Assembly (NCBI GenBank): GCA_023614405.1
Contig: CM042691.1
Location: forward strand, 171,340,927-171,404,926
Length of the DNA: 64,000 nt
Origin: Avena insularis
Taxonomy: Eukaryota; Streptophyta; Magnoliopsida; Poales; Poaceae
Direction: 5' to 3'
Part shown: in pieces, positions 21,463-33,549 of the stretch
Layout of the letters: the number at the start of each line of letters is the position of its first letter
How positions within the stretch are numbered: the stretch's first letter is position 1
Notes under the pieces: model-generated
Database searches by the model: none
Told to the model about the DNA's origin: nothing
What the model saw: the letters and a program-made list of their open reading frames with translations, nothing else
Program-made: the position numbers and the translations under genes

Positions 21463-22072
21463 TGAAGAAAGAAGGCTTGGACGAAATATTCAAGATCAAT
21501 ACTTCACGAATTCGTCCATAGCTTAATATGGTGCTGCGACACCTTTATTTTGGGCCAGGCCCATGTAATTTTCGCAGGATTTTAATTAGCCACTTTTAGA
21601 GTCCGTATTTGAGGGAAAAGGACTTCTAGGGTTGGATTTGGCCACCACTTCCATGGCTGGCCGAAACCCCACCTTTTCCTCCTTAAATACTCCCCATAGC
21701 CGTCACCCTAGACTCGGATTTTGTTTAGACATTAAGTTAACCATCGTAGCAACTTCGCCAAGGCTCGAGCGTCGCAGAGGCCTCTTATACTTCGCACCTA
21801 TACATGATCCCACCTATTTCAATAAAGCTTTCCTCTTAATCCGCAATATCTTGATTGCAATATTGGTTCTTACTTGTTCTCGATTTCAGGTAGGAATTAA
21901 GACCCTTGCTGGTCAGGTTGATCGTGTTTCCGCAGGATCGGTAACCTTCAGGAGATTGGCCTAGCGATTGCATTGGCGCTCGTGCTCGCACGTGTAGTCG
22001 GATCGTCAAGCCCGAACTCCACCAAATCGATTATCGCCATCTCATCGAAAGATCGGACACCTTGCCCTATCA
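21153..22072 (+). repeat. 3' LTR of element C
   Basis: 920 bp, TGATGTGGAC to CCCTATCA, followed by the target duplication GGTTC at 22073-22077. It carries the AATAAA at 21821-21826 that the 5' LTR has lost. The first 310 bp are also coding. Confidence 0.93.
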
Positions 22073-23371
22073 GGTTCTGAAAGCTTCCTCTAAAATACGG
22101 ATGGGTACTTCGGGATATGTCAGGTCATCATTGATCTCTATGGTTCGGTGATCAATGTTCTTGAAAACTTCGGTCTTCTCCGGAACTTCAAGGAATTTGC
22201 GAAGTAACGATATATGAAACACATTATGCACTGCTGACATTTCCTCTGGCAGTTCCAGTTGATATGATACTTCTCCTCGATGATCCAAAATTTTGAAGGG
22301 TCCGATATATCTGGGGGCTAACATTCCTTTGAGCTAGAAATTCTGCATTCCCTTCAAAGGTGACACTTTGAGATACACAAAATCTCCGATATTGAAAGCG
22401 AGGTCTTGACGTCTCTTGTCCGCATAACTCTTACGTCTTGACTGGGCGGTCTTGAGGTGCTCACGAATCTTGTGAACTTTCTCTTCTTCTTCTCGTAGGA
22501 TGTCGGGTCCGAAGATCTTACTTTCTCCTACTTCTGACCAATTCAAAGGTGTGCGACACTTCCTTCCGTACATGAATTCAAATGGGGCCATTTGCAAACT
22601 AGCTTGATAACGGTTGTTGTAAGAAAATTCTGCGAACGGCTGTCAGTCTTCCCATTTAGATCCATACTCTAGCACACATGCTCTCAACATATCTTCGAGT
22701 ATTTGATTTACTCGTTCCATTTGTCCATCGGTTTGAGGGTGATACGCGGTGCTGAATTCCAGTCGGGTTCCTAAACCTTCTTGGACTTTCTTTCAGAATC
22801 TCGAGGTAAACTGAGTTCCTCGATCCGACACGATGTTCTTGGGGACTCCGTGCAAGCTGACGATTCTAGCGATGTATAACTCTGCCAGCTTCGAACTCTG
22901 GTAGGTGGTCTTGACTGGTAAGAAATGGGCTACTTTGGACAATCTGTCAACTATGACCCAAATAGAGACATTTCCCCTACTAGAAGTAGGCAATCCGGTG
23001 ATAAAGTCCATTCCGACTGAGTCCCATTTCCATTTCGGAATCTGCAATGGTTGCAAAAGTCCTGCGGGTCTTTGATGTCCTGCCTTGACTCTCTGACATA
23101 TATCACACTTGGCGATATAGCTTCCGATTTCTCTCTTCATCTTATGCCACCAAAATTGCTCCTTCAGATCCTGATACATCTTCGTTCCTATGGGGTGGAT
23201 AGAATAAAGAGTATCATGAGCTTCCTTCAAAATCATTTCTTTCAACTCTGAATCTGTTGGTACACAGAGACGTCCTTTGTACCACAGAACTCCTTCTTCA
23301 TCCTCGATGAATCCGGGTACTTTGCCTGTACCGATACGATGTTTGATTCCGTCGATACTAGCATTTCCTTT
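22073..23371 (-). pseudogene. Element B pol: integrase and start of chromodomain region
   Basis: On the minus strand: integrase zinc finger with EAHDTLYSIHP and KCDICQ, core Asp in MDFITGLP and SDRGTQF, and Glu in GQMERVNQ. Then MYGRKCRTPLNW, FVYLKVSPLKG, PRYIGPFKILD and VHNVFHISLLRKFL, ending at AFRT where element C is inserted. Stops at 22793-22795 and 22643-22645 (TGA where Trp is usual) and 22334-22336 (TAG) are all also present in B'. The gene would encode integration of the cDNA, with the chromodomain steering insertion to marked chromatin. Nonfunctional. Confidence 0.9.
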
Positions 23372-24698
23372 CTATGCCTCCTTGATCTGACTGATCAAAG
23401 TGGGTTGAAGTTCTATACTAGCCAAAAATCCTTCACTTACTAATTCCATTCTAAAATCTTCCATCTCCTTATGCAAACTTGGTTGCTCCTTCAGAATCAT
23501 GGAGTTCAAGCGGCACGGCAATCTGCTAAGAGCATCTGCTACCACATTTGCTTTACTGGGGTGATAGTGAATGTCCAGATCATAGTCCTTGATTAGCTCA
23601 ATCCATCTTCTCTGCCTCATATTCAGCTCCTTCTGAGTGAATATATACTTCAGGCTCTTGTGATCCGAATAAATCTCACAACGGTTTCCCATAAGATAAT
23701 GCCTCCATGTCTTCAGGGCTAGAACTACGGCTGCTAGTTCAAGGTCATGGGTTGGATAATTCTGTTCATGTTGCTTCAGTTGTCGGGATAGATAAGATAT
23801 AACTTTGCCTTCTTGCATTATCACACATCCGAGACCGATCTTGGATGCGTCACAATACACATCAAAGGGCTTCGTGATATCCGGCATGATCAAGATGGGG
23901 GTTGAAATCAATCTCCTCTTGAGTTCTTGAAAACTCACTTCACATTTGTCTGTCCATTCAAACTTCTTGTCCTTCAGCAATTGGGTCATGGGCCTTGCGA
24001 TACTCGAGAATCCTTCTACAAACTTGCGGTAGTATCCCGCCAATCCAAGAAAAGCACGAACTTGGGTTTGAGTGGTTGGGGCTTGCCAATCTTCAACATC
24101 CTTCACCTTTGCAGGGTCAACGGCAATTCCTCCGCCTAATACGATATGTCTGAGGAATTCTACCTCCTGTAACCAGAATTCACATTTGATAAACTTGGCA
24201 TACAACTGATGCTCCCTAAGGGTTCCAAGGATGGTCCTTAGGTGTAGCTCATGTTCTTCTTCTGATTTGGAATAAATCAGAATGTCATCGATGAAAACAA
24301 CGACAAACTTATCCAGGAAGTCCATAAAAATCTTATTCATGAGGTTCATGAAATAAGCGGGGGCATTGGTTAATCCAAAAGACATGACAGTGTACTCGTA
24401 CAATCCATATCTGGTGGTAAAGGAAGTCTTTGGAATATCCTCTGCGTGAATCTTGAGTTGATGATAGCCAGTTCTAAGATCAATCTTAGAAAACACTTTG
24501 GCACCAGCAACTGGTCAAATAGGTCTTTTATATTTGGCCATGGGTACTTGTTCTTGATGGTGACATCATTCAACTTCCGATAATCCGTACATAAACGGTT
24601 ACCTCCATCTTTCTTATCCATAAATAAAACAGGTGATCTCCATGGCGACGCACTTGGTTGAATCAATCCAATTTCTAGCATGGCATCCAGTTGCTTCT
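23372..24698 (-). pseudogene. Element B pol: reverse transcriptase and RNase H
   Basis: RT runs from [15 protein letters not shown] (near 24650) to [18 protein letters not shown] 1-base loss near 24508 relative to B' shifts the frame between the two. The catalytic box [16 protein letters not shown] is intact. RNase H shows [36 protein letters not shown] and VADALSRLP. The 374-codon frame 23372-24496 is otherwise open. The chemistry residues are preserved, so this part decayed less than integrase. Confidence 0.9.
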
Positions 24699-26472
24699 TC
24701 AGTTCCCTAGTACAGACGGGTTCATACTATATGGTCTCTGGGCTATAGGTCCGGTTCCAGGGATTAGTTCAATGATAAACTCGATATCTCGGTCTGGGGG
24801 CATACCGGGCAAAACATCTGGAAATACATTGGGGTATTCACAGACTATCCGGACTTGGTCAATGGTTGGCTGGGCTATACTCTTGTTGCACTTGAATTGA
24901 CGGGGCAAGGTTTCAGATACAAGCTCGACTGATATTCTGGTTGTACTGGTCATTGTTATGGCTTTCTTGGCATTGTCGATTAATCCTTTGTGTAAGGACA
25001 TCCAATCCATTCCTAGTACTACTTCCAAACCTTTAGTTCCGAGTACTATTATATTAGCATAAAAATCTATGCCATGGATTCGGATAGGTACGGTCTTGCA
25101 AATTTGTCTAGCTTCGGTGGTTGAACCAGGTATTTGAACTATCATAACATGCTTCAATTTGGTGGGTTGAATCTTACTAGTGCATGCAAATTCTTGATAA
25201 CAAGAAAAGCGATGCTCCAGAATCAAACAACACTCTTGCAAGTACTGAGTTAACAGAAAACATACCCAGCACGACATCTGGCGCTTCTTGGGCTTCTTCA
25301 GCATGCATGAGAAAGAGATGACCGTTGCGGTTGAGCGAATTACCTGGGGCAAATCTCCTTCCGCATTGAACACGACGCTGCTGCTGGGCTGGGGCATTTG
25401 CATTGGGGGATGTGGCAATCTTCTTGGGACACTCATTGGAGTAGTGACCCTTGGTTCCACATTCATAACAAGTCACTTGCGACTTGTCCTTTGCTGCAAC
25501 AGGCACAGCATTGCTTCCAGTTCTCGGGGCAGTGTTGGTGTTGGTGGCAACATTGTTGTTGTTGAACTTAGGCGGTGCACGGTTGAAATTGCTGGGGTTG
25601 CCGAGGTTTTTGTGGTTTCCTCCGGGACTTGGGTTTCCATGGTTGGGATAGGTCGGACGGTTCATCGGGGGTCTATTGGTTCTTGGGGAAAATCCTGGAG
25701 ATGGGTTGGGGCGATACTTCGGTGTATGGTGGGTTCCTGGTTGATGCATCATGAGACGCTTGCGGTTCTCATTAGCTTGGTTGATCTTACGTTCCATCTG
25801 AATGGCAGAGTCTACTAAGGCTTCAATATCAGCAAAGGGGATATTGACTAACACTATCTGCATTTCATCGTGCAGACCATTTAGGAATCTCTCCTTCTTC
25901 TTGGCTTCAGTGTCTATCTCATCCGGTGCATACCTAGCCAATGACAAGAATTTGTCACGGTATTCCACTACTGTCATCCTGCCTTGCTTCAGTTCCCTGA
26001 ATTCATCTCTCATCCTCTTGATCAAACCCGGTGGCACATGGGTTCTGCTGAACTTGACTTTGAATTCATCCCAAGTCATCTTTTGACCTCCTGTCATCAT
26101 GCGAACGCTATTCCACCATGATCTTGCATCTCCGGCCAGGTAGTGGGTAGCAAACAACACTTTATCGTTAGCTTACACTCCTGCAACTTCCAGATTGTTC
26201 TCCATGGTTTGCAGCCAATCATCGGCATCGAGGGGCACTTAGATCTTCTAACTTAGTGAAAACGGGTGGATTGGTGTTCTAGAAATTCTTGAGCTTAGAT
26301 CCATGGTTGTCCTGATTTCCATGGCCTTGATTGTTGTTGGCCATCTGAGATATCTGTTGAAGGGTAGGTAAATTGGCTTGACGTTCGGCTCTTTCGGCTT
26401 CGTGGTCAGAAACCAACATTTGCAAGATTTGCAACATGGGTTCGGGGATGAGTTGCTTCCTCCTCGAGGCAT
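24699..26472 (-). pseudogene. Element B gag and protease
   Basis: Starts at ATG 26470-26472 (MPRGGSNSSPNP). A frameshift follows within about 40 bases and a TAA at 26173-26175 is shared with B'. The capsid core reads [40 protein letters not shown] Pro/Asn-rich linker leads to the zinc knuckle [14 protein letters not shown]. The protease motif VLFDSGAS is followed by a private lesion near 25190-25205, then [10 protein letters not shown] in the next frame (24699-25466). Gag would build the particle; protease would mature Gag-Pol. Confidence 0.9.
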
Positions 26473-26577
26473 CTGAAGATTGAGGTAGATCATGAGAAAA
26501 GAGGGAAATTTCTAAGGTTCAGGGTTTTGTGTTTGAAAAGCTTTCAAAGTTTGACGCAGATTCTTCTAGCAACTTGC

Positions 26578-26602
26578 CTTTCATTCATTCATTCATTCAT
26601 AC
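26578..26602. repeat. ATTC microsatellite upstream of gag in element B
   Basis: About five tandem ATTC units between orf0 and gag. B' has a unit or two fewer at 53880-53893, a simple slippage difference between the duplicated copies. Confidence 0.75.
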
Positions 26603-26719
26603 CACACGATACAAACACACACCACAACAAAGGAAAACAGCTGGTTTTAAGAACCATTCTAGGAAACTACGATACAGTGGGACCGAATACAACTCACTAA
26701 CGCTAGTGCTCAAGTGTTA

Positions 26720-27519
26720 CTACTCCTTAGAGTCAGTGTACTCATCATCCTCAACATCATCATCAATGAAGGCGAAGTCATCCTCATCAGTGAAGAAGTC
26801 CATGGCCTGATCCTCTAGAAAGTCATCATCATCGCTGAGATAGGAGTAGGTGTCTCCACGAAGGTCTTCCCCTGCATTCTCCCTCTCCTCCAACTTCATG
26901 TCTCTCTCGTGGACAGTCTCCTCCAAATCCGTGATCCGGTGGCGAAGACGGGCAATGATGCGCTCCTTCTTGTCGAGCTAACAACGACCAGACTAGTGAT
27001 CCTTCACTAGCATGGCAATAGTATGGTCCTTCTTGGCGGTGATGGCGTACTTGCGGTTGGCGTAGGAGCGGGCATTGTCCAACTCCTTCTGACGATCATA
27101 CATCATGAAGCTGAGGTGGTCCAATTGAGTCTTCAGCTCATGGTGATATGGGGCCTCTAGTGGTTGTCCCATAAAATCACGCCTTGGGTAGAACACAAAA
27201 CAGGTACCCTTGATCTGATTGATACTCTGCCCACACAGACGGGCAAGAGCTTCCTGCATGGCCCTGGCAAGTCCATCGAGCCAGTTGTTCTCTCTCAAGG
27301 TGAACTGAATCCCCTCTGCGGTGGGGGGTTCGATCTTTCCTCGGAGACTTGCAACAACTAACCACTGCAAATCCTCTCCTTATTGATCATTGAGCTGAGC
27401 TCCAAAGAACTTGTGGTGCAGACGCTCCAGCATTTCTGCCAACTGGTCCAAGTCACGCTCAAAGATGAGGTCTCCTCCATTCCCCCAACTGATAAAACTT
27501 GTTGTACTTCATGTCCATC
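26720..27519 (-). pseudogene. Element B pre-gag ORF (orf0), acidic protein, copy 1
   Basis: Reads from ATG 27517-27519 (MDMKYNKFYQ) to 26720, about 265 codons, on the same strand as gag and about 250 bp upstream of it. An extra C in the run near 27483-27487 shifts the frame relative to B'. Recognisable parts are LVVASLRGKIEPP, MQEALARLCG, CFVFYPRRDF, a Lys/Arg-rich helical stretch (KKERIIARLRHRITDLEE) and a strongly acidic end (DDDDFLEDQAMDFFTDEDD). In-frame stops at 27380-27382, 26993-26995 and 26978-26980 are shared with B'. The RLCG motif is shared with the orf0 of element A. Function unknown. Confidence 0.68.
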
Positions 27520-27734
27520 TATAAGAGTATAGGATGAGTAAGTTAGTAGAGTGATCAAATGTGTCAAATTTTATGTAAGTTTGCAAGAATTTTTGAGGAA
27601 CATGAATTTTCATTGAAAGAATGCAAGTGGTAAGAATGAGAGTAAGTTTTCATAAATACTCACTTCCTTGAATTTGAAACTAAGTTTTTGATTCAAACGT
27701 CCCTTCTAAACTAGGGTCTCCTATGGTCAGGATG

Positions 27735-27746
27735 GCTCTGATACCA
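27735..27746 (-). promoter_or_regulatory. Primer binding site of element B
   Basis: The minus strand reads TGGTATCAGAGC, 3 bp from the LTR2b end at 27750. It is the initiator tRNA-Met type, and shows LTR2b is the 5' LTR of B. Confidence 0.9.
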
Positions 27747-30447
27747 ACTTGTCAACACCCGAATTTTTAATCACAGATGCATGTTATGCCATACATCGCA
27801 ATGCCAGGATTACCATTTGTGCGAGACATAACAGATTGGATATCACAGTACATCATCCATTACAAACCATACATAAGGTCTTACACAAATAAGGATCTCA
27901 TGACCCATTCTTAATACAATTCAAGCAGCAGAATAACGTAATAATAGCGATAGCGTGGGCGAAGCTCCATCTTCATAGTCACAGGCAATGCTAACAATGG
28001 GAGATGATCCTAGTTGTCATAACCTTCTAGCTGTACGTCTTCCGGGACAAAGCCATGAGTACTCTTTAAGTACCCGCAAACTAATACTAACAAGTGAAGT
28101 GGTTTTGAATAGGATATACTAAGCTCTAGGGTTGTTTTGCAAAAAGCCAGATTTACCTCTACTAAGTTCATAAGCAAAGAAAGCTAGTTGAAAGTTTTAT
28201 AACACCTAAGTGGGAACTTGAATTTCATATCACAACTCTGTTGTGGTCAAGTCAAAGTCATAAACCATTTCATAAGTCATTTTGAAAACATCTGACAATA
28301 GAACAGTATGGCCACTCCAACTGTTCATAACCGCGGATGCGGCTATTCGAATAGTTTGACACTCTGCAGAGGTGGTACACTTTCACCACAACATTCGATA
28401 CATCTGTCAGGAACAATCCTAAATTCACCATACTTAGTATGCGGATAATCAATCCTAACCTTTCCATTACACGCCCTAGTATAGGCACCTCTCCTGTGAG
28501 TTTAGCCTCCCAACCATGACCAACTGTCATCTTGGGAACTGCATAGGTGGACAATCTTCACAAGGTAGCCTCATCTCAAACCTTGGCCGCAAGGGAACCC
28601 ATACTAAGGTATATAAATTTCCAGTCAATCCCTACCAAAATTTCGGGTATTGTGGTTGTACGGTAAAATTGGAATGGTATCGCATCCAGACAACCCTCAG
28701 TTTTGTAAAGGGCTAAGGCTCATGCCTCAACATTTTCATCATCAAAATCATCTGGTGTTCAAGAACACATGTCAAAACATTTTAGTAGAATGACTCATCA
28801 TTCTAAGGTTTTCATAACCATTTTCTCCAAGTATTACCATCTAAAGTTGATCAAGTTTTATGCTTAGCACTAGCATCCACAAGTGGGGATAAATACTAAT
28901 GAGGGGTGGTAATCAAGTGTGACCTATCTAAATTCAATCTCATGCCTTAGGATGACATCAAGATTATCAAACTTAGGCCGAGTTTTATGCTCTTTATGCT
29001 ACCTTCAATTATCCTTCTAATATCTACAAATCACTAAATAAACTTTTGATAGAAAGCTTTGATAAAGAAAATAAAAGAATTAAGCTTGCAAGAAAAACTA
29101 GGATTTGGTATCCTCAAGTGGGTATAACCACATATGCTTAAGGCATATAGTTGGCATAGTAACAAGCAAGTTTTAGCTTGCCAAGTCAACTACTAGTATT
29201 AAGCTTGCCTTGTGCAGAGCAGTGGTTGAAGTTCTCCTCGGCTTCTTCCTCGTAGTATCCTCCTTCCTCCTCGTATCCTTGCTCGGTACTAGCATCTATA
29301 AATAAATACGAGGTACACAATCACCACACAATACTTAACTATTTCTATTTATCACACAAAGGTTCACACTAGATGATCTAGCATCATCACTATTATCACA
29401 AGGATTAAAGCACTTGTCTTATTTATTTTATTTCAGAAAAGTAATTTCTACTCATTGAAAAACTACTTAAGATTTAATATTCTCCAACTCAAACATGGGA
29501 TCATGTTGACACATGTCATCAACATATATTTTAGTACATGGGAATGTGATTTAAAGTGGTGTCGCAATTTAATAAGGTTTAACCTTTTTATTTTAATTAA
29601 ATAAAATGACTAGAACGGCCTCTGAGGCATTCTTTTATTACTTGATCATTATTTCTATAAGTAAACCTATATATTTTTATATATTTTGAAAGGTATGGTT
29701 AAATGTGATTTTTGAGAGTTTGAATCAACTCAAAAGCTTTCATGGTTGAATTTTGAAAAATGTTTGAATGCGGAAAAGCTTCTGCCTTGTTATTTTTACT
29801 ATGGGTGATCTATAAATCTAAATGGTTTGAATTCAACGGGCTTGGATTAAGAATTCCAGTACATTTCTAACAAAATTTGTTTCATGCATTTTGGTTTAGT
29901 GAATCGAGCTGGGTTGATTTTTGAATCTAGGTACAGAACTGAGTTTGAATTTAAATGAATAAACCTAAGTTTTAATTAATGGGTCGTGTGGGAGGTTTAA
30001 CTGGGCCGGCCCACTACGCACAGCACGTGCGGGGGCTGGTTAAGTGAGCAACCCCACTCGTCAGTGAGACGGCGAGTGGCGAAGCAGTACGGGGCGATTA
30101 GGGTCGTGCGATCTAGCTCTAATCGAACGGCTGTGGTTCATCGTCCACGTGGAACAACGCCGAGCAGATGTAACCCTAGTGCGCTGCTGGGGGTCATGGG
30201 AGGCTTACCGGGGCTCCGGTGATAGTCGGCGATGGGGGCGAACGACGAAGTCGACGACGGTGATCCTCCTGGTACCAGCAGCTTCTCCTGGGGCGGCTCC
30301 AATCGACGGAGCGTCTCCTCCTCTGCAGCGGCGAACTCCGGTGAAATTCCAGCCACCTGGTGTTCGCCTTGCTCCGGGAGTGAGTGGGGGGTATCAGTGA
30401 GAGGTGGGGAGTGATATGATGTGAGGGGTTTGAGCTGGGAGGGCCTC

Positions 30448-30455
30448 TATTTATA
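30448..30455 (-). promoter_or_regulatory. Putative TATA box in LTR2b
   Basis: The minus strand reads TATAAATA, the same box and context as in LTR2a. CACTA1 lies about 420 bp upstream of it in element orientation. Confidence 0.5.
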
Positions 30456-30877
30456 GTGCGACGAGGGGACCGAATGGCGCGGGTGGAGCTCGTCGGTGTC
30501 GTCGGCACAGCGTGCTAATGGCATGGGCAAAGGTAGGGGGCGGTGCGTTGCCTCCTGGCGAAGCTCAACGGCATGGTCACGCGGCCTGGGGCGGTGCTGA
30601 ATGGTCGAAACGCCGCGGTGCTCTAGGCGGGCCCGACGGCAAGTTTAATGGCGCACAGCGTGCGTGGTCCGCCCGGCGGCGAACGGGGCTGTCTGGCGGG
30701 TTACTAGGGTGTTGGCGATCATATATGCAAGCAGCGAAGGTGGCACACGGTCGGTGGGCTCGTCTCGTTGACGGCGCACTGGCTGGCTGCACACGCAGAG
30801 AAACTGGGCGCGAGCTTGGCTTGTGGTCCAGTGGCTGGCTGCGCTCGGGGCTTTGATAGGGGGTGGCGGTGGACGGT

Positions 30878-32454
30878 CACTACTAGGAAAACAGCCTTTA
30901 GTGGCGCACCTGAAAAGTTATCTGCGCACTGCGCCACGGGCCTCACGCCACGGACTATCCCTAGCCGTGGCGCATTCGGTGCGCCACGGTTGTGTCGAGA
31001 TAGGCGTGGCGCACATGCCAGTGCGCCACGGAAAGTAGTCCAGGTGCGCCACGCGTATGAAACGATAACCGTGGCGCACTAGGTGTTGTGCGCCACGGAT
31101 ATAAATTTCAAAATTCAAAAAAAAAGCAGCAGATCTGGATCTGCGTCGCTGTCGTCGATTGGCAGGTCAGCTGCCGTCGCTGCCATCGCCGCTTTAACTG
31201 CAAGGAGGAGGAGGAGAATAGGAGGAAGAGGAGGAGAAGAAGAGGAGGAGGAGAAGAAGAAGAGGAGGAAGAGGAGGAGAAGAAGAGGAGGAGGAGAAGG
31301 AGAAGAAGAGGAGGAGGAGAAGAAGACGAGGAGGAAGAGGAGGAGGAGAAGGAGAAGAAGAGGAGGAGGAGGAGAAGAAGAAGAGGAGGCCTTGTCGTCG
31401 TCGGAACTACAAGGAGGAGGAGGAAGAGGAGTAGAAGAAGGAGCCTGGCCCCGTCTGCCGGAACTGCAAGGAGGAGGCCGCCGCCATCACCATGTTCACT
31501 ACAAGGATGAGGAAGCGGAGGAGAACGAGAAAGAGACGGAGACGGAGGAGAAGAAGAAGGAAATGAGACGGGCGGAAACGGAAACGGCGAGACGGGGCGG
31601 GACGGGGGGCGGGGTGGGGATTCGAAATTTGAATCCCGCCCAAGCTTATCCGTGGCGCACTAGGTGGTGGTGCGCTACGGGTAAGCCGCCCTCTATTTTT
31701 TTTTCTGCAGGAAAAAACGGTCTTTTGACCGTAACTTTTTACTCTTTTCAAATTTTGAAAATCTAAAAAATCGCTAAACGACCGTAGGTGGTTGCGAGCG
31801 GATGCGAAATCTCGTTCTCGTCATTTTGGTATATTATACGATTTTTTTCGATATCGTATGCAAAAGTTACGGCCTTTTTATCGTGGCATGACTTTTTTTT
31901 GCAAATAAAGTCAAAACTCATGTTTGTTAATTTTACTAGAAGCTATACCACATTACCTACCTAAATATGAAAAGATTTAATTTTTTGAAGTGTTTATCAT
32001 TTTCTTTTATTTTTTGAAAAACCTAAAAAGGCGATCCACGGGGGGGGGTGGAGTTGGTGCAGGATAGTTAGGCGTAGGGCACTAGCGAAAGGTGCCCTAC
32101 TACTAAGTTTATACATCTGTGGCGCACATGCCATAGTGCGCCACAGAAGTGTCTGGCCGTTTCACAGCAGAGAGGGGCATCGCTTAGGCGTAGCGCACCC
32201 CCTCCATGTGCGCCACGGTTGACATTAACAACCGTAGCGCACCTACCCTATGTGCGCTACGGATGTTTGGCGTGCGGCCAACAGGGCCCTGGCCCACACA
32301 CATCTGTGGCGCACTATGGTCATGTGCGCCATGGTTGTTCTAGTTACTAGTAGGGCACTGCCCATAGGTGAGCCACGCCTGTTTTAGCCGTGGGGCACTT
32401 CAACCATGTGAGCCACGGATGTGCTGATTACCTATAGCCATTTTCCTAGTAGTG
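30878..32454. mobile_element. CACTA1, small non-autonomous CACTA (En/Spm) element
   Basis: 1577 bp bounded by CACTACTAGGAAAA and its exact inverse TTTTCCTAGTAGTG, with the 3-bp duplication GGT at 30875-30877 and 32455-32457. LTR2a shows the matching empty site near 9707. Both ends hold many subterminal repeats of the GTGGCGCAC / GTGCGCCACGG type, in both orientations. The inside has a purine-rich tract and no transposase. Its right end matches the right end of CACTA2, so it probably depended on a CACTA2-like element. Confidence 0.94.
31197..31450 (+). repeat. GA-rich (GAG/GAA) tract inside CACTA1
   Basis: About 250 bp of GAGGAGGAGAAGAAG-type sequence, almost pure purine on the plus strand. 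All forward frames are open and encode only Glu, Lys, Arg and Gly runs, so I treat it as a simple repeat and not a gene. Confidence 0.85.
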
Positions 32455-32613
32455 GGTGCTGCATGTCCTAGACAAGGTTGGCGAGGCTAGTGCTTCCTCT
32501 AGCTCACTGGCGACATGGGGGTGGCAATGGTGCTCTCAGCATGGTCACCATTGATGGCTATGCTTGCTCACAGTGGTGCTAAGGATTGTTAAAGAGGCTA
32601 GATGATATACTAA

Positions 32614-33549
32614 GGGTGTGTTTGGTTTTGGTATAGGGTGGAACGTAATGGAACCGTGATGCACCTAGAGTGAATTCCAGTCTTTGGTTAAAGAGGTGGA
32701 ATAGAACCAACTAGTTCCACCGGAGGGAATATTCGATGCAGATGCGGAACGCACCCGTTCGACCGATTTGGTCGAATCTGGTGGACCGGGGAAATTATCA
32801 CCGTGCGTTACCCCCACCCGACCCCAACCCTATCTCTTTTCCCCGTCGTCTCTCATCCTCACAGGAACCAGCAGCGGCTGCTCCCTGCTCCTCTCCCTCT
32901 GCCTCCTCTCCCTCTCCTTCCACGACAGGGCGGCGGCGGCTGTAGCAGCAGGCGGCGGTGGCTGTAGCATCAGGTGGCAGCAGCTGTAGCAGCTAGCGGC
33001 GGCGGAAGTAGGCAGCATGTGCACGGCGATAGCAGTAGCGGCAAAGAAGTGGCGGAAGGTGCTCATCTCCCTCTCCGGTGAGGTATATTTCTGCCCAAAT
33101 CCATGTGTGGTTGATTGCTAGATCAAATCCATGTGTGGTGTTGTTTTGCTTGCTATCCAAATCATGAACAATGAGACGGTTGGGTTTGCTGTCCTAAATT
33201 TAATGAATGCATTATAGATGTGCAAGATGAAAGTTAAAAGGAAAAAGATGATTAGAGGAGCTGCTATTTTCGTTGTTTTTTGCTGCGATTGTTGTTGCTG
33301 TTCGGGCTATAAAAAAGAAGAGAAGATCAAGTATAAGCTATGGGCCAATGCATGAAAGAGATCGGCAAAGAATTGATTATCTCAATAGTAAAATTTGGCA
33401 ATGTGATGTAACATGTAGAAATATGTTAAGATTTGAAAGAGCTCCTTTCTTTCGTCTATGTGACATACTGAGGGATCGCAAGCTGCTAGCAGATAGTGTT
33501 CATGTAAGTGTGGAACAACAAGTGGCAATGTTTTTGCATACCGTTGGAC
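32614..33549 (+). mobile_element. PIF/Harbinger copy 2, 3'-truncated
   Basis: Same left terminus GGGTGTGTTTGGTTTTGG and same flank (TACTAA) as the copy at 9869, so it is the duplicated insertion, not a new one. It stops at 33549, equivalent to 10845 of the full copy, where CACTA2 sequence begins. A start fragment of the transposase (GPMHERDRQRIDYL to VAMFLHTVG) is present at about 33345-33549. The catalytic exon, the Myb-like gene and the right terminus are gone. Confidence 0.92.

Larger units (their letters stand above)
14396..22072 (+). mobile_element. Ty3/gypsy element C (CRM/Reina-like), nested in B
   Basis: A complete 7677-bp element flanked by the 5-bp duplication GGTTC (14391-14395 and 22073-22077). 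LTRs begin TGATGTGGAC and end CCCTATCA. Order: 5' LTR, primer binding site, about 1.1-kb leader, gag, protease, RT, RNase H, integrase, polypurine tract, 3' LTR. The RT and integrase wording and the reading of the polyprotein into the 3' LTR suggest a chromovirus of the CRM or Reina branch; I cannot choose firmly without a tree. Several stops and frameshifts disable it. Confidence 0.93.
27750..33549 (-). repeat. LTR2b, shared middle LTR of the tandem array (mosaic, truncated)
   Basis: Begins TGTCAACACCC at 27750 next to the B primer binding site. It is interrupted by CACTA1 (30878-32454) and by the broken Harbinger copy (32614-33549), where it ends. Left of about 29,628 it carries the variants of LTR2c; right of about 29,661 it carries those of LTR2a, including a 33-bp segment near 30355 that LTR2c lacks. 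It has a private deletion near 28041. No gene in 27750-30877 apart from chance frames. Confidence 0.88.

Noticed and set aside
31083..31766. 227-codon Glu/Lys/Arg frame in CACTA1
   Set aside because: It is the translation of a GA microsatellite and is open in every forward frame.
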